A stretch of 64,000 nt of DNA, from NCBI RefSeq assembly GCF_000143415.4, contig NW_003314383.1, positions 184,598 through 248,597 of the forward strand, read 5' to 3'. A model generated the notes under the pieces. It searched no databases, had not been told where the DNA came from, and was given only the letters and a program-made list of their open reading frames with translations. Below are positions 12,522 to 23,772 of the stretch, piece after piece. This stretch comes from Selaginella moellendorffii (taxonomy: Eukaryota > Streptophyta > Lycopodiopsida > Selaginellales > Selaginellaceae). The stretch's first letter is position 1. Each line of letters opens with the position of its first letter. The position numbers were made by a program, and so were the translations under genes.

Positions 12522-12606
12522 GTGAGCGTGCCGGAGTGGTTATCGGGCATGACTAGAAATCATGTGGGCTCTGCCCGCGCAGGTTCGAATCATCCTGCCG
12601 CTCACG
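12522..12606 (+). tRNA. tRNA-Ser (anticodon AGA)
   Basis: Cloverleaf with a 7-bp acceptor stem (GTGAGCG with CGCTCAC) and a G discriminator. The anticodon stem is CATGA/TCATG with loop CTAGAAA, giving anticodon AGA. A long variable arm (tgggctctgcccgc) and a T arm containing GGTTCGAATC are typical of class II tRNA-Ser. No intron. AGA is read as inosine-modified and serves UCN codons. Confidence 0.95.
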
Positions 12607-12715
12607 TTTACATCTTGGAATTTTATGCTTTTCGTTGAATACTAAAAAGCCTTAAAGCACGTGAATCTCGTGAATAAAAGCATGCACGCTCGTTGAAAAG
12701 AAAGATTTAGTTTTG

Positions 12716-13149
12716 GCTAGGTTTAGTTCCGCCTAATCTTGTATTGAATGAAAGCATCCACTACCTCAAAAATATCTCTGTTCATATGTTTGAGGATCCC
12801 ATAGCCATAATATTGTTCTCTAGAAAGTGGGAAATACTGTTCAGGGTGCTTACTGAAGTGACACTTCAGATTCCTGTACATTAAAACAAGAATCCTCCAT
12901 TGATGGGAGCATTCTATCTTGGATGTTCTCTGCAATCTCCTCCTATACAGCTTTATGAGACAAGTTGCTCTGCAAGTGTTCCTGGCAACATATCAAGGCC
13001 ATATGCTCTTTTTTGCTCCATCCTCCACGACGCTTGATCGGCTCCTCTGGTCCCTATCAGAATATATTCAAGTTCATGCTACAAATATTTAATTGAAGGA
13101 ATACCTTGTCATCGTCGCCTAGTGTGCGTGTTCCATTTCCATTGCACCC
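12716..13149 (-). pseudogene. SANT/trihelix-like gene fragment, copy B
   Basis: Near-duplicate of 5,140-5,567, with shared flanks down to the cgttccatttccattgcaccc end. The 70-residue minus frame reads QRTSKIE, then HQWRILVLMYRNLK, then HFSKHPEQYFPLSREQYYG and ILKHMNRDIFEVVDAF. This fits the tail of a trihelix or SANT-like DNA-binding unit followed by a helical linker. Further N-terminal codons (toward 13,060) are in other frames. It lacks a full domain and is probably non-functional. Confidence 0.5.
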
Positions 13150-13252
13150 CATCCTAAATAAAAGAGCAAAACGTAAAGCAGATTATATAGTACGGACATT
13201 AGCGCTTAAATTCGAACCAAAGTTTGATAATTTTCGGGTTTAGGGTTTTGCC

Positions 13253-13943
13253 ATGGGAGGAAGCAAGGTATGGCGACCGCATTCGTTTTCCTTCTAGAGC
13301 CATTGCCTTCGCGCATTTTCTTTGCAGCGTTCTGGGGATTTGCTGGCTCTGGAGCGCATCACTCCTCTGGGTAAGCGTTTATTTTTTTCACGGATCGATC
13401 GCCTCAAGGTCAAATGCGCTCTTTTGATTTTGACCAGAAAAGAGATTGCGTGTATGTAATGAAGGGGAAAATCCAACGGAACAATCTTCTGATCGTCTGT
13501 CAGTCTTGAGCAGGGTCAAAGAATTTTTACCTTTGATAGACACGGCAAATCGCAAGCTTTCTTCGGATGATCAGGTTTTTGTTCGTGTGATTTCTTCTTT
13601 GGGATTTACCTTTCAAATCCAGGAGAAAGGCTCAGCGAAACTAGACATAGAGCACTTGACGAATGGAGAAGAAGCTCCTCACATTCGAATGGTACGTGAA
13701 CTTTGGGAACTTCCACTGACCGGATTTGCAATATCCAGGACCTGGCACTCGGAGTCACGGAACTTTACACGCCGGAAGCCATTTTAGCAGCACAGCAAGC
13801 AGTGGGCGGCCGCGTCCAAGATCAACCGGAGCTTCTAAGCAACTCAAGTGATTCCGCCGAGCAAGACACTGGAGAAGAAGAATCCGAAGAATCCGAAGAA
13901 GAAGAAGAAGAAGAAGAAGAAGGACCAGAAGAAGTAGAAGAAC

Positions 13944-13977
<34 letters not shown>

Positions 13978-14020
13978 AAAACGAGACGATGAAGGAGAAG
14001 ATGAAGAAGAAAATCAATGA
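13253..14020 (+). CDS. NOPCHAP1-like (DUF4598) chaperone-adaptor protein
   Basis: Five exons read cleanly: 13,253-13,267, 13,328-13,370, 13,438-13,574, 13,623-13,691 and 13,739-14,020, with introns of 47-67 bp. The protein begins MGGSKRSGDLLALERITPL, has a helical segment (LSRVKEFLPLIDTANRKL), and then the family hallmark 'IRMDLALGV.E', formed exactly across the last intron (HIRM joined to DLALGVTEL). It ends in a long Glu-rich tail coded by GAA/GAG repeats. Proteins of the human C12orf45/NOPCHAP1 family link the R2TP/HSP90 machinery to box C/D snoRNP assembly; that role here is inferred from the motif. The opposite-strand Leu-rich frame over the tail is an artefact. Confidence 0.7.
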
Positions 14021-14066
14021 ATGAAGACCTCAACAAGAACTGACGACTCTTCAAGCAAACATACGT

Positions 14067-14560
14067 GATCTATTCACAAGGAATGTTTTTACAGAGAAGA
14101 TTTGAGATGGCCACCTTTGATCCTCCACCCTGACAATCGCGATGTAGATCGAGGAGCTTGGCTTTCCCGGGCGGTTTAGAGTTATATGCCGCTGTGTGGC
14201 CATTGGTGGATGACCAAAGCTTCTACGCTAGTGGAGAGAAGTTCGCGATGCTGCTCTAGAACCTCGTCACTTTGCGGCCTCCATGGAATCGGAGTCGTCG
14301 TTAATGGCAATGAAGGCAGCGTATCAACACCATCGAGCTTTATAGCTTTGGCACACCTGCAAAACTTGCGTGCCAAGAGAAATTTGAGACGGTGTCACAG
14401 CTTGATCAAGACTTACATGAGAAGGTCGCGCGAGGATATTATTCCATGAGGGAGAACCGATCTCGAAGTCCAGCATTGGCTTGCTTTTTATTTTTCGTAA
14501 CGCAATCGCAAATAGTAGTGAAGTCTTCCTGCAAGCAACACGAGTTAGAACGGGAAACTT
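14067..14560 (+). other. Coding-like but broken stretch of unknown family
   Basis: Successive plus frames give protein-like pieces (EDLRWPPLILHPDNRDVDRG, then AAVWPLVDDQSFYASGEKF, then ASMESESSLMAMKAAYQHH, then QEKFETVSQLDQDLHEKV). They are interrupted by stops and frame changes without good splice sites. It may be a decayed gene. The family was not identified. Confidence 0.3.
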
Positions 14561-14649
14561 TCAAGAATGGAGCTCAGAGCTAGACTGTTCTTGGGAAGTA
14601 CCAAAGTGATCCACAAAAGCCATACCTTTTGCTGATTACGAAGATGTTG

Positions 14650-15849
14650 TCACGCGATCCACGTCTCAACGGCGTCACAGCACACGAGGCACGGGATGCT
14701 CCAGGTCTGAGCACACTTGTCGACGCTCTCCTTGCACAAGTCGCACAGCACCAGATGCCCGCACGGAATGGCAAACCATCGAGCCGAAGCTGCGCAATCC
14801 TTGCAGAGCTTGCACGTCACCCCACTGCATTGGTTCAGAGATGGCGGGATGTTCTCGACGTTGTCCAGGAATATGTTGCGGCTGAACAAGGAGTCCTGGA
14901 AGGTGTCGCTTGGCTGCAGAGCTGGAGAAGGCCGTGGCTCTGGCAACTTCTTCGCCTGCTCGAGCCTCGTAGCCTCTGTGGTGGCCGGCGGGACACTCTT
15001 GAGGACTACGTGTGTCGCTGGTCCCAAACCCACTGGCTCGACTTTCGGCTCACAGATTTCCGGCCACGCACGAATGAAGTCGCTCAGTTTCTCGAAACCA
15101 AGTGCTGTGTGGTCGATCTCCAGCCCACAGGTTGCCCGGAAGTCGCCTTTGAGCGAGCAGAGTGGATAAGATTCCCCTTCCTCGAGGCGCTTGGAAACCT
15201 CGGTCAGAAAACCAGGCAGCCAGTCTCGGAACCTCTGAGCCCAGGGAGGAAGCGATGGAGAATTCACCAGGCTTGCCGGAGGAGCGTCTTCCTTCTTCGA
15301 GATGTCATCGGCTTGCGGGAGTAAGTCTTTGGCAACACGAGCGTCCAGCACGTCGATCATAGTCTGCCAGGCATGAAAAAGAATGAAGCTTTGGAGAATT
15401 TTCAGCAGCGTACCCTCTTTCCATAGATGTACCCGCTCTTCGTCCGGGTCGCTTCAAGGAAAGAGTTCTTGTTCCTGAATGTCACGATGCCAAACCTCCC
15501 TCGCTGGCCGTCGGCCGAATGGAATGGAAGCACGACCGCGTCCAAGACCGGGCCGAAATTCTCCTCGAGGAAGCAAAACAGGGCCTCTGCAGACAAATGC
15601 GCGAGATTACGAGGCGATCGATGGAAATATCTGCGTAGAAGAGAGGGATTTCGATCGCGAGCGCGAGCGCTTACCCGAATCGACGAACTCAGGCAAGCCG
15701 GAGAAGAGAACCTTCTTCATTCTGCGTGAATCGGAGCCCGCCAGCGCTGCGCATTCACTCGAGATGGATCCTGACCTCGACAGCTGCTGGATGAGCGAAT
15801 TACCCGCGCATTTGGCCCGATCGCTCGGGCGCCTAAGGCCTAGCATCAC
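14650..15849 (-). CDS. RRM - LOTUS (OST-HTH) - RING protein
   Basis: Three exons on the minus strand: 15,675-15,849, 15,414-15,586 and 14,650-15,363, with phases that fit. About 352 residues. Residues about 45-115 form an RRM-like domain (KKVLFSGLPEFVDSEALFCF, then GRFGIVTFRN as the RNP1-like strand). Residues about 145-215 resemble an OST-HTH/LOTUS domain (WAQRFRDWLPGFLTEV ... GFEKLSDFIRAWPEI). The C terminus is a RING-like zinc finger (CKLCKDCAAS, PCGHLVLCDLC, then IPCLVC). LOTUS domains bind RNA or Vasa-type helicases, and RING fingers usually recruit E2 enzymes, so an RNA-linked ubiquitin ligase is a reasonable inference. Two Met codons start the frame. It lies head-to-head with the DUF1995 gene, 190 bp apart. 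Confidence 0.75.
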
Positions 15850-16039
15850 TCTGTTCTAGGGTTTTAACGTCCCTCCATTTGTTATATACCTCATCTGGTG
15901 GTCATTCCGGATGGAAAGTCCAGAAGATTATAGCCCTACATTTTAAAAAGCCCGCCACTGACCTTTATCTTCTAAAAGTCATCCCCGCCGTCCGTTGCCA
16001 TTGAAAGCATCCAGATCGTCCAGTTCCTATGGATGAGCT

Positions 16040-17435
16040 ATGGCGGTCTTTAGTGCGTTCCTTCCCATTCCGCCACTTTGCTCGCGACGACGATCATGTC
16101 AAATATTTCGAGAAAGGCGCCATGGAGCAGCTCGAGCATCCAAGAATTCCTGCATTGTAGGGGCGCTCGTCATCGATGGCCCTTGCGCCAATCCCCAAAC
16201 CCTCGAGGATTCGATCGATCAGGTATTCTCTCGAGGTTCGCTCTGCGACTTACCGCCGCGGTTCAGGCTAGAGAAGCAATCCAAAGAGCTGTGGACGATG
16301 GCAAGAAAACGCAGCAGCTAGAGCTTCTACTCCCGGTGAACCAGCGAGAATTTAATTTTCTCGACACGGAGCCGAGGTACTTTCTATGTTCTATAATTCC
16401 AGAGCTACCTATAGATTTTTCGCTCGAGCAGGGACTATCCTTGTGGTGTTGGAGAGGAATTCCAGGCTTGCAGCAAAATGGTCACCGCAATTTTTCGTGG
16501 AATGCAAGAAGGTGGCCAAGCACTGGATTCACGAAGAATTGGCGAAGTTGAGAACGAGATGGATCCAGTCGGATTGATCTATCCTTCGTCGAAGACCATT
16601 GCAGCCGTGGTCTTTCCTATAGCCGAGACACTCAACCAGGTAAGTTCCTCTCTCTCGAATCCTTGGTTTTGGATTATAAAGCTTTCTCATGGCAGATTAG
16701 ATCTTTGGTCAAGAGCGATCCAACAAGGCCACTTCTTCTGGTAAATCCACAGTGGAAAGCATCGGGCCAAGTTGTTTCGGACTTTGGATTTGGACCATGG
16801 AAAAGGTTGGTTTTTGAGATGTTTTTCATCGACTTTTGATAATCATATTTACAGGAAAGCTGAGGAATTCTTGGAAAATTTCGAGAGAGTCTACAGCCTC
16901 ATTGAGCAACGAATCGGAGAAGCCTCAAACGTTACATCCTCTTCCACTGGAGGAGTGGTCCGGCTTCTAAAATGTTATTCCTATGACTGGCACGTAAGTT
17001 TGAGCTTTAGGACTACGAGAAAAAAAATCGTCCTCATGGTTTTTGGTGGGTGGAAACAGGTATACTTGATGTCCTGGGATGGAAACAGCGAGCTCCTTGG
17101 AAAGTTTCCAAACCAGCCGACGTATAAAGAGCTTGAAAGCCTCGTTTCACAGGTATCGCTGCTCGAAATCGTTCTTCTCATGTTAACGTTGATGTGTCCA
17201 GGCACGAAAGGCGATGCCATGGAAAGCACCTCCAAGGATGCTTGGTGGCTCAGAGCCAGCACCACCTCCACTGCCGAAATCTCTTTCAGCGCCACTCACA
17301 GCCGATGAGATTGATGCTATGGAGGCAGCGGCAGTGAGGCGTGCATTGATCGCCCTGGGCCAGCCATCATCCGGAAGAATCTCTACTCTGAGAGAAAGAT
17401 TGAAAGAAGCTCAGCTCCAAAGACCGTCAGCCTAA
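16040..17435 (+). CDS. Chloroplast DUF1995-domain protein
   Basis: Seven exons with matching phases: 16,040-16,222, 16,267-16,376, 16,432-16,639, 16,696-16,805, 16,855-16,993, 17,060-17,152 and 17,202-17,435, giving 358 residues. The N terminus is Arg/Ser-rich and looks like a transit peptide. The DUF1995 pattern follows: SIDQAREAIQRAVDDGKKTQ, then LELLLPV, PLLLVNPQW after the middle, and RLLKCYSYDWHVYLMSWDG. Plant members are plastid proteins, some linked to photosystem biogenesis, but the biochemical role is not fixed. The tail (ADEIDAMEAAAVRRALIALG) is SAP-like in look. Its stop lies 27 bp from the stop of the convergent GH51 gene. Confidence 0.85.
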
Positions 17436-17462
17436 AACCTTTGCGTTTTTTTAACACGTACA

Positions 17463-20356
17463 CTATATATCAGCTCTCGAGGAAGATAACAGTGGAAGAC
17501 CAAGCGCAACGATGGAGTAAGGCGGCAGTGAGAGTTCCATGTCGGTTGCCGCGCTAAGGAACAAGCTCGTTATAGGCACCACCTGTAAAAAATTCTCTAT
17601 TGCTCGATCGTGAATAGAATGGACTTGGCTTACCTTATGAGGATTCTGGAACGAGTTTTCATCCATGAGGCTTTCGCTAGAAAGAACTGTGATGGTCGAA
17701 GCAAAAATATCGATCTCGTTGGACAAAACTCCCTCCAGAGACACTCGAATCTCTACTGGAAACTGTCCATAGTTCACAGCCTGCTCGACGTAATCACTCG
17801 TTAGCATGCTATGCGAAAAGAATTCTTTACCTTTAACACGAGGCTGGTTCCATCTTCTATGCGTACAGCAGATAAAACTACGGGTACCGCGCTTGTGTTT
17901 AAACTCTCGACCGCGAACGGTAAAAGTTTTGCCCCGTTTGACATCTTAAAGAAGTGCTGCATCCAATAGCTTGGTGTTCCATACTGTTGCCATGAATCGA
18001 AAACTATAGCATCGGGATTCCATCTAGACAAGATACCAAAGCTTGTCAGTAAAAATTTGAGAACTTAGAAAATAGTTTCCATACCGCCTGTTGTTTGTGT
18101 TGACAAACAATGGAGCATAGCTTGCCATTTCGACTATGTCACTGCCAAGGTGCTTCGTTCATTAGCAGGACAAGACAAAGAGAAGAATGCTTTGATCAAA
18201 CCTGTTGAGCTCTATACCAATCAGGAATGCTGCTTCCGCAAGAGCAGCAAGAAAGCTTCCCTGTCCTGCGTCGCTCTTGACAACTGCATACTCGCTCACA
18301 AAAACCTGTAGAATACACATTGCAATAAATATACCGGTGCTTGTAATCACATCTGATACCTTCGGACCATCCCTGGAAACGTGATTGAATTTATGAACCA
18401 TCGAGAACAAAGTGTTTGCAGACGTATAGATCTGAAAGAGAGAGCGTAAAAAAAATTTCGAGATAAAAACAGGCTTTACGTACATGGAAATCGAACAGAT
18501 CAGCCGGGTGACCAAGAGGTTTTAGTGTTCCATCGCAGTTAGATATCAGATTGATATCTGGATATGCTTCCTTTATCGCATAGTAGAACTTTAGATAGTT
18601 CGCTGCAGCCAAAGTCTGAATAAGTTAAACAATAGAGTATCCAAATAAGTAGCTCACCGTGGTAGTACTGCCTCTCGCAGTCTTCATTACCAATAGCCAT
18701 GTAGAAAAGAGGGAAAGGTTCGGGATGTCCCATAGCCTCGCGAACTCGACCCCATTTACTAGTCATAGGTCCCCTTGCAAACTCAATACCGTCAAGAATG
18801 TCCTGATAGTGTAAAAGTATTTTACGTATTTCACGAGACAACCAGGTTTTCTTAAGTGATCCAAACCTGAATGAAAGGATCAAGAAGCTCCGGTAAAACC
18901 TCGTCCGAGTGACTGATCCCTGCAAGAACAAAACATGCAACAACTCAAAATACTACTCCAAGCTTCCAAAAATGTACCGTTATTGAAAACCCAGACAGGC
19001 AAGGTCTCCAGGTCCTCTGAAAGCTAAAAGCTTCATCACTTGAGTAACTACGTCGCGAAGCTTGAAAAAAAGGGAGTACCTGGAGAAGCTCAAAAAACCC
19101 GAGCCCGTCATCCGACCAATAATTCCACTTATCACCAAAATGACCAGGCCTTTCCTCCCAGGGGCCGACTGTATCTCTCCATCTCCACGCGTTTCGCAGG
19201 CTTCCACCTTCAACATAACATCCGCCTGGAAAGAGTTGTGCTTAACTTGAAAAGCCTGATAGATTTCGTCACCTGGAAAACGAACGAATCCTGGCTTTAA
19301 ATCTTCAAGCATGAGCGCAAGCTCCTTTCGGAATCCATGTCCCTGCGCAGAAGATATTGGAAACGTATGTTCCGATGCACGAGTTACCTTGTACGTCTCT
19401 TCAGGCATCGCTGAAACCTGGTCGAGCCATAACACTCTTTTGTGCATGCTTGTCAGAGCAAGTCGAGCGTAGTGATCGGTGTCAAAAGCTTCCAAAACCA
19501 TCTCGTGTTTGCTCCATTCCTCTGCCTCTGAAGCGTCCAATCTTTCCAGAGTGTGCATTAGAACGAGAGGAAGAGCTAGGTAATAAAAAAAGAGACTTAC
19601 ATGAGATCACTTTGAGCCAAAGTTGTTGTTCCATCTCTTGACGTAAACGCAATGGAAAGATTGACTTTGTCGAGAGATCGTATCCAGAGAGAAACTTTGT
19701 ATGTGTTCCCAGCTCGAATGTCCTAAAAACAAAACATGATCAGCTCCAAGCTTTGCATGCAAGAAACTGCGACGATCACCATTCCCCAAAAGCCTGGATT
19801 GGCGATTCCCACCCCACCTTCCACCTCTCGAAGTACTTCCATCCTCAAAGCAACTGGGTTTCGCTCAAAGCAAGAGGATCGTTCCGACTCCAGCCACACC
19901 TGGGAGTCGTCACCAATCGCGTACCATGGCGCTAAGTTGGATGGAGTGTTTTGGCCCCCAGACTCAAATCCTATAGAGAAAAATCGTATCAAATTCCATG
20001 GACAAGAAGATAGAAAAGAATCACAAAACCAGGCATCGCTCTTCGAGAAAAGGTAAAGAAATCCATCTCGGGAGACGAATTTGAAAGAAAGAATTACCTC
20101 TGTTACTGACGAGCTCGGCCCAGAGACCTCCTCCCCCTGCATGGTTGATTTCCTGGGCGATCGATCGAAATTTCAGACAAAATCGATGAAAAAATGCAGC
20201 TCAAACCTCGAAGAACACTCCAAACAGCGTGGATGGAATCCTCCGGCCAGCGCTTCCAGCATCCACTCGCATGGCGAGATCGGCGGCATCGATCGCTCGC
20301 GGCGCCACGAAAGCGAAGACGAAGAACACCGCTAGCAGCATAATAGAGGAGCTCAT
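17463..20356 (-). CDS. Alpha-L-arabinofuranosidase, glycoside hydrolase family 51
   Basis: A gene of many short exons. The N terminus has a signal peptide (MSSSIMLLAVFFVFAFVAPR), followed by IPSTLFGVFFEEINHAGGGG, the GH51 entry motif. Later exons give GHGFRKELALMLEDLKPGF with VRFPG, then DGIEFARGPMTSKWG and MGHPEPFPLFYMAIGNEDC (Glu in GNED is the family acid/base), then NCDGTLKPLGHPADL, VSRDGPK plus VSEYAV (Glu nucleophile), then RRWNPDAIVFDSWQQYGTPS. The last exon ends SLPPYSIVALGLPL. The enzyme removes arabinose from arabinoxylan and pectin in the wall. The start codon is 41 bp from that of the divergent ubiquitin protease gene, so the promoter is shared. The exact limits of each middle exon were not all fixed. 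Confidence 0.92.
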
Positions 20357-20397
20357 TATTTACTCTCTTTTTTTTAGGGTTCTTGGCCTTAGGGATT

Positions 20398-23291
20398 ATG
20401 GCCAAAAAAGCGAAGAGGAGGACGCAGCAGCGATTTCGTCCACCGCGGCCGGATCAGCAGCCCTCTGGTGAGTGTAGCGATGAATCTCCATCTCCAGCAG
20501 TGGAATCAGCTCCTGGCGAGCATAGGAATGGCGATGGATTGGAGCTAGAACAGGCGGTCAAGTGCCGGCATTTCACCCGCGGGGTGGATGTCGAGAAGCT
20601 CGGGGAGAAGCTGCGAGAGGCCGCCTCGCAGCACTGCCTGGATTGCTCTAAGAAGCAGCCAAAGGATGGGAAGAAGAAGCCGGTGAATCGAAAGAAGAAC
20701 CAGCAAGAGAACGAGGACTCCTCCTCGCTGTGGTTTTGCCTGGCCTGTGCTCACGTCGGGTGTGCTAAGTCTGTGGAGGAGACTTCGTCGGCAGTCCAGC
20801 TCCCTCTCGGACATGGTCATGCTATCGAGCACTTTAGGAGGAACAGGCATCCTTTCGTTCTCCAATGCGGGGATGCGAGTTCTATATGGTGCTTGGATTG
20901 TCAGGGAAGTATCGCGACGCAGGCTTCGATCATAGATGGTTTTCCTGGTCTCGGAGCCAGGGGAAAGCTTCTGCAGCAGGCAGTGAGGCTGATCCAGGAG
21001 AGTTCGATGAGTGAAAGTGATGGTGCTGGGAAAGGAAAGGAGGAGAACGAGAGCGTGAGTGCTACTCGTTCCGCTACTTCTACTTCAGTGGAGTGCTCGT
21101 CACCGAAGAATGGGATCGTCCGGGGTCTCGTCAACTTGGGGAATACGTGCTTCTTCAACTCGGTCATGCAAAACTTGCTCGCGGTGAGGTACTTGAAGGA
21201 CTACTTTCTCAATCCTGTCGCTGGTGGTGCTTCCGAGGGACCTCTCACGTCTGCGCTGAGGAGGTTCTTCCTCGAGATCAATGGTGACAATCTGGAAGCG
21301 TTCTCGGGGAATGCCAAGAAGCGGCATCGCGACTATACTACGTATAATCCGAAGGGTTTGTTTGGAGCGCTGTGTTCGAAGTCTTCTCGGTTTTCTGGCT
21401 ATCACCAACAGGATAGCCACGAGTTGCTGCGATGCCTTCTCGACGGTCTTCAGGTCGAGGGGAAACATAAAGAGTCGGAGGAGAAGAACTCAACCAACGG
21501 AAAAGAAGATCATACGTTCGTCGACCATCTCTTCGGCGGACAGTTTGCGAGCACGGTTACCTGCTGTGAGTGCGGCCATTCTTCGTCAGTTTTGGAACCT
21601 TTTCTTGACGTTTCTTTGCCAATCCCTTTGTCACACAGCTCCAAGGGAACAACAAGCACTTTCAAGGTAGCAAGCAAGGTGCAAACAAACAACGCATGCT
21701 CGAAGAGGGAGGCCAAAGCGAAGAAGGCACTTGAAAGGAAAAGGAAAGTATTGCAGCCGAAAGCTTCTTTCCAGATCAAGTGCGAGAAAAACATCGGTGA
21801 AAAGATCAGCGAGACGGCCGTTGAGAAACAAGCAGAAACAGGAAGTGTGATGGATGACCTTTCGTGGCTGGACTACGTAGGGGACGACTTCGTAGATGTC
21901 ACTTCTCAACAGCAGTTTTCCGACCACGATGAGAATCGGCTAGAGGTTACGGTGGCCGAAGAAGGTGGCTCGGAACTCCGTGATGAAGGGAAGGCAGTGG
22001 CAGAAGTCGATGCAACTACATCAGGTCCTCTGGGAGGTGAAGGAAAGGAAGCAGACAATGCCGATAGCATTGTAGGTGAAGGTGTTACAACTATAGCAGC
22101 TCTACCCGGGAAAGAGGAAGAAGACCTTTCGAAAGTGGGGAAAGAGGAAGACGACCTTTCGAAAGTGGCCGATGTGACTATAACAGGTGTGGAAGATAGT
22201 GTAGATAATTCAGAGGGGCTCCCTTCTGCGGGCCCTCCTGCAGTGATTTTACTGCCATACTGGGAAGGTGACAATCAAGCATCATCGAACGTACAGGACG
22301 GCTGGGAGATGCTTGCGCCTAGCGAGGTTGATGGTATAGCAGATCTTTTTTTCGAGGAGGAGGCCAGCACTTCGGTCACTGTGTTAGGCTGCGCGGAGCG
22401 TCCTGGGACAAGCAGTACGAACGCCGCAAGTGTGGAGGAAACGGAAGAGATTGAAGACATCATCGAGAAGAGCATCACGGCAAAGTCTCTGGAGGGATGC
22501 CTCCAGGCTTTTACCAAGCTGGAAGTTCTCTCCGGTGAGAATGCGTGGGGCTGCGACAACTGCACACGGAGGTCCTGTGACTCGGCGGATTCAACGATTG
22601 TTGATGGGGATGAGGACGGTCCTACTTGTGACGCTGAAGCTCGAGGAACGGAACCGACGTCATCTCAAGCAGGTCCATGCAGCATGGAGGAGAAAGGCGA
22701 GGACGAAGACGGGAATGATACGTCTTGTGGCAAGCCAAAAACGAAACAGGCACACAAGGGAGGAAGCAGCAGCAGAAGCAGCAGCAGCACCAAAGTTTTG
22801 GTAAAGAGAAAGGCGACAAAGCGGCTAGTTATACGAAAGGCGCCTCCGGTGTTGACGGTTCACCTGAAGCGATTCGCCCAAGACATGCGTGGACGACTGA
22901 GCAAGCTCACGGGTCACGTAGCATTCGACGAGCTCCTCAACTTGAGCCCGTTTCTCAGCGCCTCCAGGTAAGCGCCTTTGTTTTTTCTTCCTCCCTTTTC
23001 GTTTTTCTATTCCATGGCTTTCTGGTTCTTTTGCTGGAATGTCGTGTGTAACTAATGATGCCTTTTGTCCGCTTGTTTTGCAGGGATGGCGGCTTATATC
23101 GCCTGGTTGGAGTCGTGGAGCACTCGGGCACCATGAAAGGCGGGCATTACGTCGCGTTTGTCCGTGGAGGAAGCGCCGGGGATGGCAAGGAGAATTTTTG
23201 GTACTATATCAGCGACTCGGACGTGCGAAGAACAACGCTGGATCAAGTTTTGAGAAGCGAGGCCTACCTCCTTTTCTACGAGAGAGTTTGA
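20398..23291 (+). CDS. Ubiquitin-specific protease with ZnF-UBP domain (plant UBP1/UBP2 type)
   Basis: Two exons, 20,398-22,967 and 23,084-23,291, phase 2 junction, about 925 residues. After a basic start comes a ZnF-UBP domain (residues about 55-170: [45 protein letters not shown]). The peptidase Cys box is [20 protein letters not shown] (about residue 245); [13 protein letters not shown] follows. A zinc ribbon (CCECGHSS) precedes a very long acidic insert. The His box is [15 protein letters not shown] in exon 2, where [10 protein letters not shown] gives the final Asp/Asn region. The active-site set is complete, so it should be catalytic. The upstream in-frame ATG at 20,383 is an alternative start. 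Confidence 0.92.
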
Positions 23292-23772
23292 CAGAGCCCG
23301 AGTAAGCTGGTTTCATTTTTCTCTTCTAAAATTCTTTCTGCGGATTCGCAAACCAAGTGTACAGTGGCAACAGACAAACAGCAGCATTCTCGCTGGTGGT
23401 CGATCGATTTCAACTATTTTCTTAGCTCGATGCGGGATCCAACTGGATAGTGTAAAGCAGATCTGCGTTTCCCGTGGAGGATCAGATTTCCGATGAGATT
23501 TCCGATGTGGAGATGGAAGCTGCCGTATCCGGAGACAAGCAAAAACAAAAGACAAAGGATTCTAGAAAGAGCGTTGGACGATCTCCCGACCATTTGAAAA
23601 CGCACAGGCATATCTCTTGTCTGGCATCTTCTCGCGAGTGAAACATGGCTATGATCTTCGAATTACACGTTTTGCTTATAATGATCTCCACAAAAAAGGA
23701 AGTTTTACAACAAAAAAAAAAACCGAATAAAAAATGTATAGCAAACCTTTTTTAATTTACGCCACTAATTTT

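Noticed and set aside
13755-14054. 99-residue minus-strand Leu-rich frame
   Set aside because: Antisense of the GAA/GAG tract that codes the acidic tail of the NOPCHAP1-like protein.
14629-15324. 231-residue plus-strand frame antisense to the LOTUS-RING gene
   Set aside because: The minus strand carries the recognisable domains and splice sites; the plus frame is its shadow.
18980-20400. Plus-strand frames over the GH51 gene
   Set aside because: Shadow frames; the minus-strand exons match the GH51 motifs in order.
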